From contig JALIGW010000002.1 of NCBI GenBank assembly GCA_023053685.1, positions 171,961,430 to 172,025,429 on the forward strand: 64,000 nucleotides of DNA, written 5' to 3'. Below the pieces are notes generated by a model. That model worked only from the letters and a program-made list of their open reading frames with translations, searched no databases and had not been told where the DNA came from. Both the position numbers and the translations under genes were made by a program. This stretch comes from Diadophis punctatus similis. Lineage: Eukaryota; Chordata; Lepidosauria; Squamata; Dipsadidae. Positions 1-11,450 of this stretch are shown in pieces (within the stretch, counting starts at the first letter, position 1; each line of letters opens with the position of its first letter).

Positions 1-980
1 ATGTAACCCTGCAGTGGAAAAATACATTTGTATGTTTAGGTCAATTGAAGGTACAGGCAGGTTCTCAATTTGCAACCATTTGACCTTTCAAAGTTACAAC
101 AGCACTGAAAAAAGTGACTTATGTCTGGCACTCACATGTTGAGTGACTTCCCATGGTCATGTGATCAAAGTTTGGGCACTTGGCAACTGGCATGTATTTA
201 ATAACAGTTGCAGCATTCCGAGGTCATTTGATTGCCATTTGCAATCTTCCCAGCCAGTTTCCCACCAGCAAAGTCAATGGGAGAAGCTGAATTCTCTAAA
301 TAATCATGTGATTCACTTAACCTTTGCTGTGATTTGCTTAATAATGGTGGCAACAAAAATCCTGGTGGCAACAATTGTGTTCATAAGTCAAAGTCTACCT
401 GTATGTCACTTGTCAAAAGATAGGTTCCCATGAAGAAATCTGGCAGTAAGCTATACTTGGTTTCTTCATTTTTTAAAAAAATAAAAAAATAAATCATTTG
501 AATAATGTGGGGTCATTTTCAGATATGTAGATTTTATATAGATCAGCTAGCTACCAAGAGATGAATTCTTGTGATTTTCAGTGCATGATTCCCTTTTAGG
601 AGGGAATCAATTGTGTTAATTAAGTCTTGTGCAATGCTTCATTTCAAACATCGCTTTATGGCACATATGAATATGTTGTAATGATCTGAATCAACTCTTA
701 ACAAATGCATGGGCATTGATCTGATAGTCAATAGGTGTTTCCAGAGTAAAAACTATAATTTAAATTCTGGTTCACTGACTCAAAGATCACCACCAAGTTT
801 TGTATGGAAGCAAAACAAATTGCAGAGGTGTCATGGGAATGTAGGGTTAATTGACATGCTCCCGAGCTATAGTTCTGCAAACTATTATTGCCACAGCAAC
901 CTCAAAAACACCTAAGATCAAATAGGCCTAGGGATCATGAGTATAAGGCCTCCTAGATGTGAACCCTCAATAATAGAAAC
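1..980. other. AT-rich DNA, nothing recognised
   Basis: No ORF with protein-like composition, no terminal inverted repeats and no familiar repeat end could be found. Short open frames here are chance events in AT-rich sequence. Confidence 0.5.
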
Positions 981-1020
981 TCAGTGGGTGACTTTGGGCC
1001 AGTTACAATCTCTCTACCCA
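981..1020 (+). repeat. MIR/CORE-SINE-like fragment
   Basis: The phrase GGGTGACTTTGGGCCAGT followed by a pyrimidine-rich stretch resembles the conserved core of MIR-like SINEs (GTGACCTTGGGCAAGTCAC). It is short and recurs at 1357. The assignment rests on similarity remembered for the family, not on an alignment. Confidence 0.35.
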
Positions 1021-1356
1021 GATGTAGAGGGTTCTTATTCCCAAGTTGTAGGAAGAATTGAAGGAAGGCACGCAAAGATCTTTCATTTCCTTGGCCCACA
1101 GTGACATTCCTGTGAAATAAGTGGCTGATCCAAAGTCCCCCAGTGAATTTTCTTGGCCAAGAATGGACTTATAGCACGATTTACTCAATGCTAGAGTAAC
1201 AATTTATCTAGCTCACCATATTAGCTCTTAAAATTTTCCAAAGGTAAGGAGATGTACATCTAGCAAATAAATAACTAGAGGCAGAACTCCAATTAGTAGC
1301 CCAGCCCTCTTCTTCCTGCTATTTTTAACCTACTCAGATATGATGCCATGAGAGCC

Positions 1357-1490
1357 GGCTGGGTGACTTTGGGCCAGTCACTCCCTCTGAACCCAACTCA
1401 CCTCACAGGATTATTACTGTGGGAAAAATAGGAGTAGGAAAGAGTAGGAAAGAGTATTATGCATGTTTGCCACCTTCAGGTATTGATAAA
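1357..1490 (+). repeat. MIR/CORE-SINE-like fragment
   Basis: It carries the same GGGTGACTTTGGGCCAGT block as at 981, then CTCACCTCACAGGATTATTA and a purine-rich stretch with a direct repeat of AGGAAAGAGT. The order matches the MIR-type core (TTGGGC..., ...CTCA..AGG.T..). A tRNA-like head is not visible, so this is a truncated copy. Confidence 0.4.
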
Positions 1491-1601
1491 TACAGTAAAG
1501 GAGAGATAAAAAAACTCTAACATAAAATAAATAAATTAAAAATATTGTAGTGCAGTCCTATGTTTGCATACCCAAAACTAGATCCCTGAAATCCCCAGTA
1601 A

Positions 1602-1963
1602 CAGAGGTGGGTTCCTCCCAGTTCAGACCGGTTCGCCTGAACTGGTAGCGACCTGCTGCTGACATCATGATGATGTCACCAAACCAGATCAGTCGGTGCC
1701 GGTCCGTGGGCGCCACCATCCTTTTTTTGAATTTTTTTTGGATTTTTTTTTAGATTTTTTTTTTAAATTCTTCTGCGCATGCACAGAAGCTGAGTTTCCG
1801 GCACTGCGCATGAGTCGGCATTTTGTTTTTGGCTTTTTAAAAAATTTTGGCTTTTTTTTGCACTGTGCATGCAAGTGTGCACAAAGCGCGCGTGCGCCCA
1901 TGAGGCGCGGCCACACGGCGCGGGAGGAAGCGAACCGGCAGCGAGATAAGTTGGAGCCCACTG
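1602..1963. mobile_element. Non-autonomous hAT element, family A (copy 1)
   Basis: The left end is CAGAGGTGGGTTCC and the right end a decayed complement (GGAGCCCACTG). It is flanked by CCCAGTAA (1594-1601) and CCCAATAA (1964-1971), an 8-bp duplication with one mismatch. The interior is GC-rich at the ends with long T runs at 1720-1770 and CTTCTGCGCATGCACAGAAG near 1770. There is no transposase. The same family recurs at 19424, 26134, 32623, 37409, 41219, 46045, 56976 and 59912. Opposing open frames inside it are low-complexity. Confidence 0.8.
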
Positions 1964-1971
1964 CCCAATAA

Positions 1972-2476
<505 letters not shown>

Positions 2477-2789
2477 CATATTTGGGGACGGTACATGAAT
2501 GCCTGCTAGGTTTCTCCCTCACCTGGATAAATGTGTTTTAAATACTGATCCACTGCTGTAAATAAAGCTTATTAAATGCAGATTCATCCTAGCCTGTGCT
2601 AAATAATATAGAGCAGCAGCACAGAACAAACAAAGTATGAAATCTGGTTGGGAAATGGGTGGTTAAGAAATATGAAATAGAAATCAATAAAATTGCATTA
2701 TATAAATTATATGCATTACAAAAATATTTGAATTACAATTCTTCAAAACCTGAAAGGAACAAAAGGGAAGAGTTTTTGGATTTGGACCT

Positions 2790-2960
2790 GAGCATCAAAG
2801 CTTAGCAAGGTAGGCCTGGCCTGCACTCTGGAATGGACACCCAGGATCGTCGCCTAGACTTCAAAGCCATGAAAGAGCCCCAGAGAAGGCAATGGCAAGC
2901 TTCCTTCTATAACATTGCCAAGAAAACTGCATGGACACATGTATGAGTTCACCTGGGATT
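2790..2960 (+). repeat. SINE/RTE-related repeat fragment
   Basis: The segment contains AGAAGGCAATGGCAAGC followed by ACATTGCCAAGAAAACTGCA, a phrase typical of the 3' body of tRNA-derived SINEs mobilised by RTE-type LINEs in amniotes. A related phrase in reverse orientation occurs at 38150-38180. Exact boundaries are not visible. Confidence 0.55.
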
Positions 2961-5254
2961 AAACTTAAAAGACAGAAGCAGGTTCCAGATTGCCTATTAA
3001 CTGTAAATATTTAATTTTAATTGCATTTGCATTTCTTCTCAAAAACACACTCCTAATTCTGATAGTACCATTAAAGTTCAGAACTCATGGTTGCATATAT
3101 TCATGTCGAGGGGGGAAAAAGATCCCATCAGAGAGAACTACTTTTTCCTTCTCATGATAAGGAAAATGAAAAAAGGAATTCCTTTGAGAATTGTTAATAA
3201 CACTGTAGTAATAATAAAAAGCAAAGAGACGAGCTGGTTAGAAGGTTGGTAGCCACATTTGTAATTCAGGTATTTTCTGAAAAGAATGCTTGAACGTTTC
3301 TACTGTACCAAGATAACTGTTCAGAGCACCAAATCTAATCATATTAATAATGCTTATGTCAGCCTTGTGGGACAAGTAGATATAAGAGTTCTCTTACAGC
3401 AGATTTGAAATGGAAAAACTCGGAAAAAACTCCGAAAGGGAGAGAAAACAGGGGACTTCAAATGCCTTCAGATCCAAAGCAAGATAAAAGCCCAACCATC
3501 AAGGGCTTCTTTTAAGGACAAAAGAGCTATCTCAAGATGCATGAGGAGCTTAACTCATTCTTCCTATGCTGCCATCCTAACAGAAAGGGCTCAGGCAAAT
3601 TTGCTATTCTCCAGTGCGCTGCTTAGGAGAGTCCAACATGGGTAAAGCTCTAGCCTGATTGGTAGGGACTGAGTTTAATTTATTTGAAGTATGCCCTCTA
3701 GGTGCCCATTTGGCCAGTTTTTTAAACTCAGTCGAAAGTGTAGGGACAGTCGAAAGTGTAGGGACGTGTAGTTTTTCTCTCCTACAGGAAATAGGTTATT
3801 TACAGGATTATATCTTTGTATACTATTTGTAATACTGGTTGTTGCTGTCTTCTGCCAACTAACAACTGCAGAGAGAAGGTAAGGGCAATAGATTAAATTT
3901 AGACCAATTTAGAAGAAGAAACAATTTGTATATTGCAATGCAGTATAATCCATGAAATGCAGCATTTGGCCTCCAAACTAAACTACTTACCGGTACATGG
4001 GGGGAAATGATCATATTTTAATATTAAGTATAATAGGATGGAGGCACAGATTCCATTTTAAGATTCTGGGGCTGAGAAGGAGGCTTTTCATGGAAAACAA
4101 TGCCTATGGCTGAATTCTGGATATTTGATATAAAGAAATATAAAGCTGCCATATATAAAGCCACTAATGGATTTAAATTGCACTCCAAAAATGTTTTCAT
4201 TACAAAAACCCTATCTAAGTAAAGTGTGTATGATTTTCAGTATCCTTTAGAATTACTGTCCTGAGATGGCGTGGCCTATGAAAAATAATAGTGAAAAGAA
4301 GGCTCAAGAAAAATAACTCAATAGTTTGAAAGAGATTAATTGAGGAAACCAACTGTCAGCCCCATTAAGTGGGCCTAACCAGTAAATCAATTCCACAGGA
4401 AAGCTAAAACTACACTTATTCAAAGTGACTAATAGAAGTCGGATTCTGTTGTGCCTTCTCCCCTTGTTATATGCTTGTGAATTATGTTTGAATTTCTTCC
4501 ATATATGGACCTAAGATACATTTCACCTCAAGTTGCTTTGTTAACAGATCTCGCCTATCTTCATCAAGATTATCTTCCTTATTTTCTACACCAGGTGTGA
4601 AAGGGGAAAATGGAAACACAAAAGAGCTCCATTAACAATTTTCCTCCTATGTTTTTATAACACATCTTTTTCTTGTATCTTGATCAGGGCAGAAAGGTGT
4701 AAAAACAATTTCTTTGTTTTTCTTTTTTGGAACCAAGGTGGAGGCTACTGTGTATTTTTGGTGGAAACCACAGGTTTTTTGAATAAGCAGCATTTGGCAA
4801 CAAGAGACATGGAGCACATGAAGATGTGCATGTATCCTATTACCAGAAAATCCATTTTAATAAGCGCATTTGTACTTTTGGAGGTGGAAAAGAATGCCAC
4901 TAAAATTAAAGTCAGCTGAAGCAAAAATCAGGAACAGTTGGTCAATGTGCTTTTGCACAGAAGCGGATGTGAAATGTTTTGAAAATAAGAGTCCCGATCT
5001 GCTTGATTTCTATTTGTGTAGTGTAGTGTATAGGACTGAATCTAGAAAACAATCACTAAGAGTAAGTTTGAGAGTGCATTGCCACTTTTTTTTTTTACAG
5101 TAGGGCCCATCTGCCTTAACAGCTACAGGGTAGGCAACAAATGCAGAAAATGCTACCATTTGCAGAATTTTGCAGCCCACATCTGGTTGCTCTATTGCTT
5201 TGATCTTGAAATGCTGAGAATGGGCAGAGAGGACCATTAGCAAATCAGTTGTCC
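2961..5254. other. AT-rich DNA, nothing recognised
   Basis: No repeat ends or convincing coding potential. The only local structure is a short tandem duplication of about 19 bp (GTCGAAAGTGTAGGGAC, twice, at 3731-3766). Confidence 0.45.
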
Positions 5255-5262
5255 TTCTAGGT

Positions 5263-5393
5263 CAGGGCTGTAAAACTCGTGGCTCGCCGGCCAGATGCAT
5301 CATGCACTGGCCACGCCCATGCCTGGTTTAGCAAAGGGGGGGGGGAAGTCCCGATACATCACATGACGTGGCAACATGAGTTTGACAGCCCTG
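5263..5393. mobile_element. Non-autonomous hAT element, family C (copy 1)
   Basis: It is 131 bp with ends CAGGGCTGTAAAACTC and GAGTTTGACAGCCCTG, which are inverted complements. TTCTAGGT stands on both sides (5255-5262 and 5394-5401), an exact 8-bp target-site duplication with central TA. The interior contains a G run at 5336-5345. The length equals that of the copy at 54551. Confidence 0.9.
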
Positions 5394-5401
5394 TTCTAGG
5401 T

Positions 5402-6546
5402 GATCTAGAGGACGAACTCAATGGCCTGTTCTTTTAGCAGCTCCCAGAGTAATAATAATAAACCACCTTGTTTCCATGTTATAAAAAACATTAGAAAAGT
5501 CACGTACTAGTGACTCTTTCCATCCACATTTTTGATCCCATGTTAGGTGCTTGCAATGTGTGAAGCAGGTTTCAGAATACTGTATTTGTGCAGCAGAAAC
5601 AACATGCTCCGTCTTGAGGAGAAACAACAGCCTCAGTCTCAATGCTGGCTTAGAAGTAAGGAGATTAATTTGCCTCAACAGCATCCTCATTTCAAAGAAA
5701 GTAGCTTCAGTGCATCTGAGCACCTCATGTTTTCTTGAGCAGATAGGCAACTGCTTTGCTCCTCACTCCTCACTCTATGAAGTACTTCGTTTCTTTGAGC
5801 TACTTCAGAAGGAGCTTCAGTCAAATGTTCATCAAAATGAAGTGCTCCATCGAAACTTCACATAGTCTTATTTTGTACATGGTTGTGGCCATTTGCCAAA
5901 AAATAACAATCAGAGAGTTTGCGTTAGGAGAATTTATCTAGCTGGAAAATTATAATTCAAAAGTTTTTTTTTTATGAAACACATTGAAGTGTATAACTGA
6001 AAGAACAGCATATTAGCATTTTATATTCTATTAAATTTTCCCCTAGGTTTTACTATTAAGAATTCCTATTAAAAAATCTTAACTTTTTAATATTATGATA
6101 TTGTGTTGGTAATACTGGCTTTAAGAGCCTTTTCTTTTCTTTTTTTCTTTTTAGATTTCATAGGCTTCATTGTTATTACCGAGAAATACTAAGTGTTTTA
6201 TTTCAATAGCTAAAATAAAATATATGCATGCATTGGAATTTTTTGCAATCATTATGCTTTTCATAATAGCTTCTACCATGTTTGTACTGCTGTGATGGAA
6301 AGGAGAAGTGCCATGTGGGACTGATCCAAGCTATTTTCCCCATTTCATGTCCATCTAATTCTTTCCAGGGGCACAGTAGCCCAGGCAAAGCATGCTGAGG
6401 TAAAAATGGCAAATTTACATCTGTTTTTCCTTCATGTTGGTTCAAAGTCCTAAGCTGCTACTGGAATTTTTTTTTCTGGGGGTTGCCTTGAAATGGAACT
6501 CTTTGAATAAAATACACTCTAAACTGGATATCTCTCTTTGTGTGAG

Positions 6547-6549
<3 letters not shown>
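5402..6549. other. AT-rich DNA, nothing recognised
   Basis: Open frames of 60-110 codons on both strands overlap each other and have no family resemblance. No repeat termini were seen. Confidence 0.4.

Positions 6550-6596
<47 letters not shown>
6550..6596. repeat. (GT)n microsatellite
   Basis: Uninterrupted GT dinucleotides over about 46 bp, ending in TTTGTGTATG. Confidence 0.95.
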
Positions 6597-6599
<3 letters not shown>

Positions 6600-7876
6600 T
6601 GTATGTTTAAAAATAGTTGTCTTGAATTTAGGAGTCAAGAGGTGGGATGAGCAAAGTGGTCCTACTTATGGAAAAAATAAGATCATTTACAACTCACCAT
6701 TTCAAATTGTTGTAAAAGAAAATATTAGCAGGGTTGTAATTTCAAATACACTGAGCTGAGCTGAAAATAAATCAGCTTATTTCTTTTAAGAGAGGCAATG
6801 TTGTGGGTTCACAAAAGTCTGGAGCTAGTTTTCAACTCTTTGCTCCACCTCTCCAGTCCCATTCACTTCACACCATGTAAAATATTTTGTACAGATTTGG
6901 ATATAAAAGTTAACAGAAGTTACATTTCTAAAAATATGGTAGTCTAACAACTGATGACTGCACACTAGAAGTGCTGAAAGCATTGCTAATCAGTTGTACA
7001 CAGAAATAACTTTCTAACCCTTCCCCCCATTCTACAAATATTTCTGCTAAATTATTACCACATTATTTTCTTGACATTTTTCCCTCTGAATTATGACAGA
7101 CTCCTTTCAACTTCTCCACAATTTATAGCCCAGAAATTAAAACAGGGCATATGTTTCAGCAGTCGAGCCCTTTACATGTCCAAATCCCTTCCATAAATTT
7201 TTATTTCTATGGCAAGACCTGATTTCCAGGTTTGGCCCGTCAGCTGAAACACAACGTTTATATTTTTGGTTTTTATTGCAGGAATATTGATTCAATATAA
7301 TAAGATAGCCATAAGATACTTTAAGCAACTAGAAAACACTGTCTTAGATTTTATGCTGCAGATTGTAACCACAGAGATAAACAGTACATCCTATGCTTCC
7401 ATTTATGAACAGAAAAATAACAAGGCAATTCCTATTTCAGCTATATGGGTCACTGTGATATGAACTGAAGCTAAGGTTTGCACTGAATTCTCAAATAAGG
7501 AAGACCTGAGTATGAGCTGAATGTAGCCATTACTTTCAGGAGAAACGTTACTACGCTCCAACTAGAATGTATGTAACATCTTTCCTTCATTTGGGCAAAA
7601 TCCAAAATCCAAGGAAAGAGCTAAAAATCAAAAACAAACAATGAGGATGAGACTGTTGTCTAGTTCCCAAAAACCAGAACAGAATGAAGGCACTTGAATT
7701 CTACAAGAAGCAGAGCCTAGGCATGCATCGTGGTTTTATTCTAATCATATGGGATGAATGTTCTGTAAGAGTTTACACTTTTGCTCCTGTAAGACATAAA
7801 GACTTTATAATTTGCATTTAAGCAGTGGAAGAGGAGAGGTCTTATACATGTTGCCTACACCCTCCAGGGAGTTGTA
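6597..7876. other. AT-rich DNA, nothing recognised
   Basis: No repeat termini or credible exon signals were found. Confidence 0.4.
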
Positions 7877-8000
7877 CAGGTACTCCTCGACTTATGATCT
7901 GTCACTTAGCAGACCACCCAAAAGATACTCATGACTCAGTTCCAAATGATCCCCATTTTATAAATGCAGCATACTGCAGTCACACAACCGCAATTGCTAA
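7877..8000. mobile_element. Truncated end of a family E terminal-inverted-repeat element
   Basis: It starts CAGGTACTCCTCGACTTATG, close to the left end of the elements at 37065, 48315 and 55957 (CAGGTAGTCCTC.ACTTAC). The complementary right end is absent, so this is a one-ended remnant with an approximate right boundary. Confidence 0.5.
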
Positions 8001-8283
8001 GAATTAGCTTTTATTCTTTTCTAGAGGAGAGGAGTTGAATTTTCTAGTCTCTCTGACAGCCAAACATCTATGACCATAGAGACAGAGAACCCAGCAATCA
8101 GAGGGCAGGAAACAATCCCATAGCAGTCCTGTGGGGCCAACTGGAGTGCAGAGATCACCAACCTCTGGAGATTCTTCCATGTACTGTGAGTTGGGATTTT
8201 CAGCCATGATAGCAAGGAAAACTTTCATTCTAGATAACCTTAGTCTGCCTTCAGCCTGCCTCAGCAGCAGAGTGCCATTAAAT

Positions 8284-8328
8284 TGGAGGCCCAGAGTCCT
8301 TTGGGAGTTGGGCGGCATATAAATGCAA

Positions 8329-8372
<44 letters not shown>

Positions 8373-8373
8373 A
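8284..8373 (+). mobile_element. L2/CR1-group LINE 3' end with (AAAT)n tail
   Basis: The phrase CCCAGAGTC...GGAGTTGGGCGGCATATAAAT followed by AAAT repeats (8332-8373) matches the tail of the longer LINE at 22420-22495 (GCCCAGAGTC...AATTGGGCGGC). Only the 3' terminal part is recognisable. Confidence 0.75.
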
Positions 8374-10419
8374 TGAGGAGATGTCGTCACCAAAGTTAGA
8401 AGGATATCTTCATAATGTGGCAAGTAAGCTGTGAGGATAAATCAGTGGTCCCAGAAGGATACGGTAATTGAAAGAAGTTTTTCACTCCATCTTGGACTTT
8501 AGTAAGTCCATGGCATCCTGATAAATGTTTTTGGAGCAAAATTCACAAATCTTGCTATATTATCTGCAGTTTCATGAGAGCACTGAGAACTAAAAAGTGC
8601 TATGTTGTCAAGGAGAACAAATTTAATGTTCCTTAATATGTTGATACAAAATATTACAGTACAATTGTATCCAGTAAGCAACAGATTACTGAATTACTCT
8701 ATCACTGTAAATGATACTTTACAATAAAGTTTGCAAGGCAGAGATTTGATTTCTAGAGCCATTTCCAACTCGTTATGCCCTATTGCATTGGAAAACAGAT
8801 ATAAATTTATGCATAGAAATCACAGATTATATATTTTAGGGATAAATAACAGTCAAAACCACAACCAAATTATTGAAAGGTTTATTTACTTTCTGCACAC
8901 TCCTGATATGAAGCACTCAAGACATTTCTACAGAGACAGAAAAATAAGAAATTGTAGGCAGAGGAAGTTTGTGGAAGCCCAGGTCAACTATTAACTATTG
9001 CTATGTGCTGTTATATGGTCTAGCTTTAATGATAAGATCAACAATTGAATTAATTCTATGTACAGTAAGCATGTATCTTATGGAGCTTTCTTTTTGTAAA
9101 TTTTTTGTTATGTTTAGTTAGTTTAATTACACAAACTATTTAGGTTTTTCCACTCCCATTATCATCATTCAGTAGAATATTTTTTCGTTTATATTTCACT
9201 ATTTTAGCAATAAAAAGGTAAAATAAAAAAATGACTACATATGTGTGTATCGATGAGACTTTATACCACCTTAATAATAATAAATTTTTATTTTACAGTC
9301 ACAGACCAAAATACAATCACAAACAATTAACACCAGAAGTCTTGGCTAAAGTGAATTACAATGTTCTCCTCTAATAGTTACAGCTCTTAAGAAAAATTTT
9401 GAAACCTGAGAAGTAATATAGGAGGAATCATCCCCTAGACAATATAAGGCCAAATTACTAGCATTAGAACCAGAGGGATTTTTTATACCACCTTGATTAT
9501 AGTGCAGCCTACAATCCCACAATATACAATGTAGGCATTGTAAGAAGAAATTTTATATTTATACTGTTTTATTAAAACAGTAGTATTGATTTGGGTTATT
9601 TATGAAATTGATTTATTTGGCTGCCCATCTCTCAGTTGCAATTCTGGGTAACTAGCAACACATTAGAAACAATAGACAAAGCAGTATCAACAGAAGATGT
9701 AAAATACCCCTTATAATGTTCATTCGTGATGTTGTATGTCTTTCAATTTTGAGGTCCCTAACAATCTTTAAGAATGATCAAGTTCTAAGGAATCTCTGCA
9801 ATTTCCCAAGGAAGAAGCTACTTTTGACTCTGGAGACAAGCTGGTCCCCAGGAAAATGCCTATTGATGGATACAGTTATGAATGCAGATCAATCCACCTT
9901 GTAAAAGGTATGCCTTATTGTACATGTTTAGAATAACACACATATTTTTGTCTGCACTTTCCTTATTATGTATACTCTTTGACAAACATTATTGTGCCTG
10001 AATTCATATTTATTTGTGGGCGCTTTTATCTCAAGTGGGGGATATTTTCTTTCAATTCTAATCCAAGTCACAAGACTCTCAGGAGTACAGTTACTTGTTC
10101 AAATACAGATTCTGGTTTGGCGATGAATGTGGGAAGTACAAACGGGATACATTTGTTTAACATTTGGCTTCAAGCCTGAAGACACCAGGGTGTGAGCCAA
10201 AATGGAAGAGTGTCACAGCTGGGGAGCTAATGGTGCCTCAGGCGCCATTGCCAAGTCTGACTACATTGTTCCTTTAATTAAAAACCAAATCCTGGATATG
10301 ACAACCGAACACTTAATGGAACAGCAATAAACATACATATGTAGAAACAGAAAATTCCCATATTGCTTTAAAAGAAAAGAATAATCTACCTATGTTTCTC
10401 TAAGACTGAAGGTTTATTG
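8374..10419. other. AT-rich DNA; possible LINE-tail remnant near 9270
   Basis: Around 9270-9320 an AATAAT run is followed by TTTTACAGTCACAGACCA. The phrase TACAGTCACAGACCA occurs again at 12240, so it is probably the reversed 3' end of a LINE family I cannot name. The rest shows nothing recognisable. Confidence 0.35.
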
Positions 10420-10946
10420 TTTCCTTTTTTAATTTTTTAATTTTTTCTCCAAAGATAAAATACAAAACACAAAATAAAATCAACAACAGGAAAAACAAAA
10501 CAAGAATTACAAACAAGATACAAAAAAAGAAGAAACATAACGAATATAAAATTATCAGTAAACATATAACTTCCACCCTGGTTGAATGTTGATACTTGTA
10601 TCTAATAGGTTTGCATTATGGGTCTACAGATAGTTATACATTTTCCATCTATGCTTGCTAAATTACTATTTTACATAACATTCTCTTAACAAATATTCCA
10701 AATATACAAATCTATTGTTTGTTAATCAAGTTGACCAAAATATCTGTTTACTATAAGAAAGCTGTTAACTGTTAACCCTTCTGCCAAAAAATAAATAAAT
10801 TTCAAAGCCCTCTGTTAACAATCCATTATTATATTCTATGTAATTCATAGAAACTCCACAAATGGTTCCCAATCTCTTATAAACTTGTCCAAACCATTGT
10901 CTCTAATCAATCCAGTTAGTTTCACCATCTCTGCCAAAGTCAATTT
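10420..10946 (-). mobile_element. L1 LINE 3' end (5'-truncated)
   Basis: On the minus strand, 10946-10845 reads as about 33 codons ending in a stop. The peptide contains TLAEMVKLTGLIRDNGLDKF followed by DWEPFVEFL, the usual C-terminal end of vertebrate L1 ORF2 protein (dKF..dWepF). An AT-rich 3' UTR follows, ending in a T-rich stretch (A-rich tail on the element strand) near 10420-10445. It is inactive and severely truncated. The 5' boundary is approximate. Confidence 0.75.
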
Positions 10947-11248
10947 CAAAATCTGAAGGTTATTGCTATGTTCATTAGTGTAAAACGTCTCTGAAGAAAA
11001 TAACATAAGTAAATAAAGGACTCTCTCAAACTAAATTTGATGTCTATATAATTTTTGTGAAAACTATGGTTTCCTATCGCCTTCTAGAATATTCTAGAAA
11101 GTTCTTTCACTTTCTCAGATCAGCCTACAGTTCTTGGTTTTTTTCCTAATAGCCAATTAAGCATTTAATTATCAATCAGCTTTTATTATCTCCTTTAGTG
11201 ACCTGGAGCTGAGCCTGGCTTGAGGGAGACTTTAGCTTACTTTTTAAT

Positions 11249-11450
11249 TTAGAATAGAATAGAACAGAATTATTTATTGGCCAAGTGTGATTGGACACAC
11301 AAGGAATTTGTCTTTGGTGCATATGCTCTCAGTGTACATAAAAGAAAAGATACATTTGTCAAGAATGGTTGTCATAGGGTTCAAGTAATTTGTTATAGAT
11401 TCTCAGCATATTTGCATTATACACTAACTAAATCAAGTCAAGGTACTGAC
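11249..11450 (-). mobile_element. CR1-like LINE 3' end with (AGAAT)n tail
   Basis: Three or four AGAAT units (11249-11270) precede TTATTTATTGGCCAAGTGTG and then GGACACACAAGGAATTTGTC. I recognise this as a very common reversed CR1-group 3' end in snake DNA, where its pentanucleotide tail seeds microsatellites. Divergence increases after about 11400, so the right boundary is a guess. Confidence 0.65.
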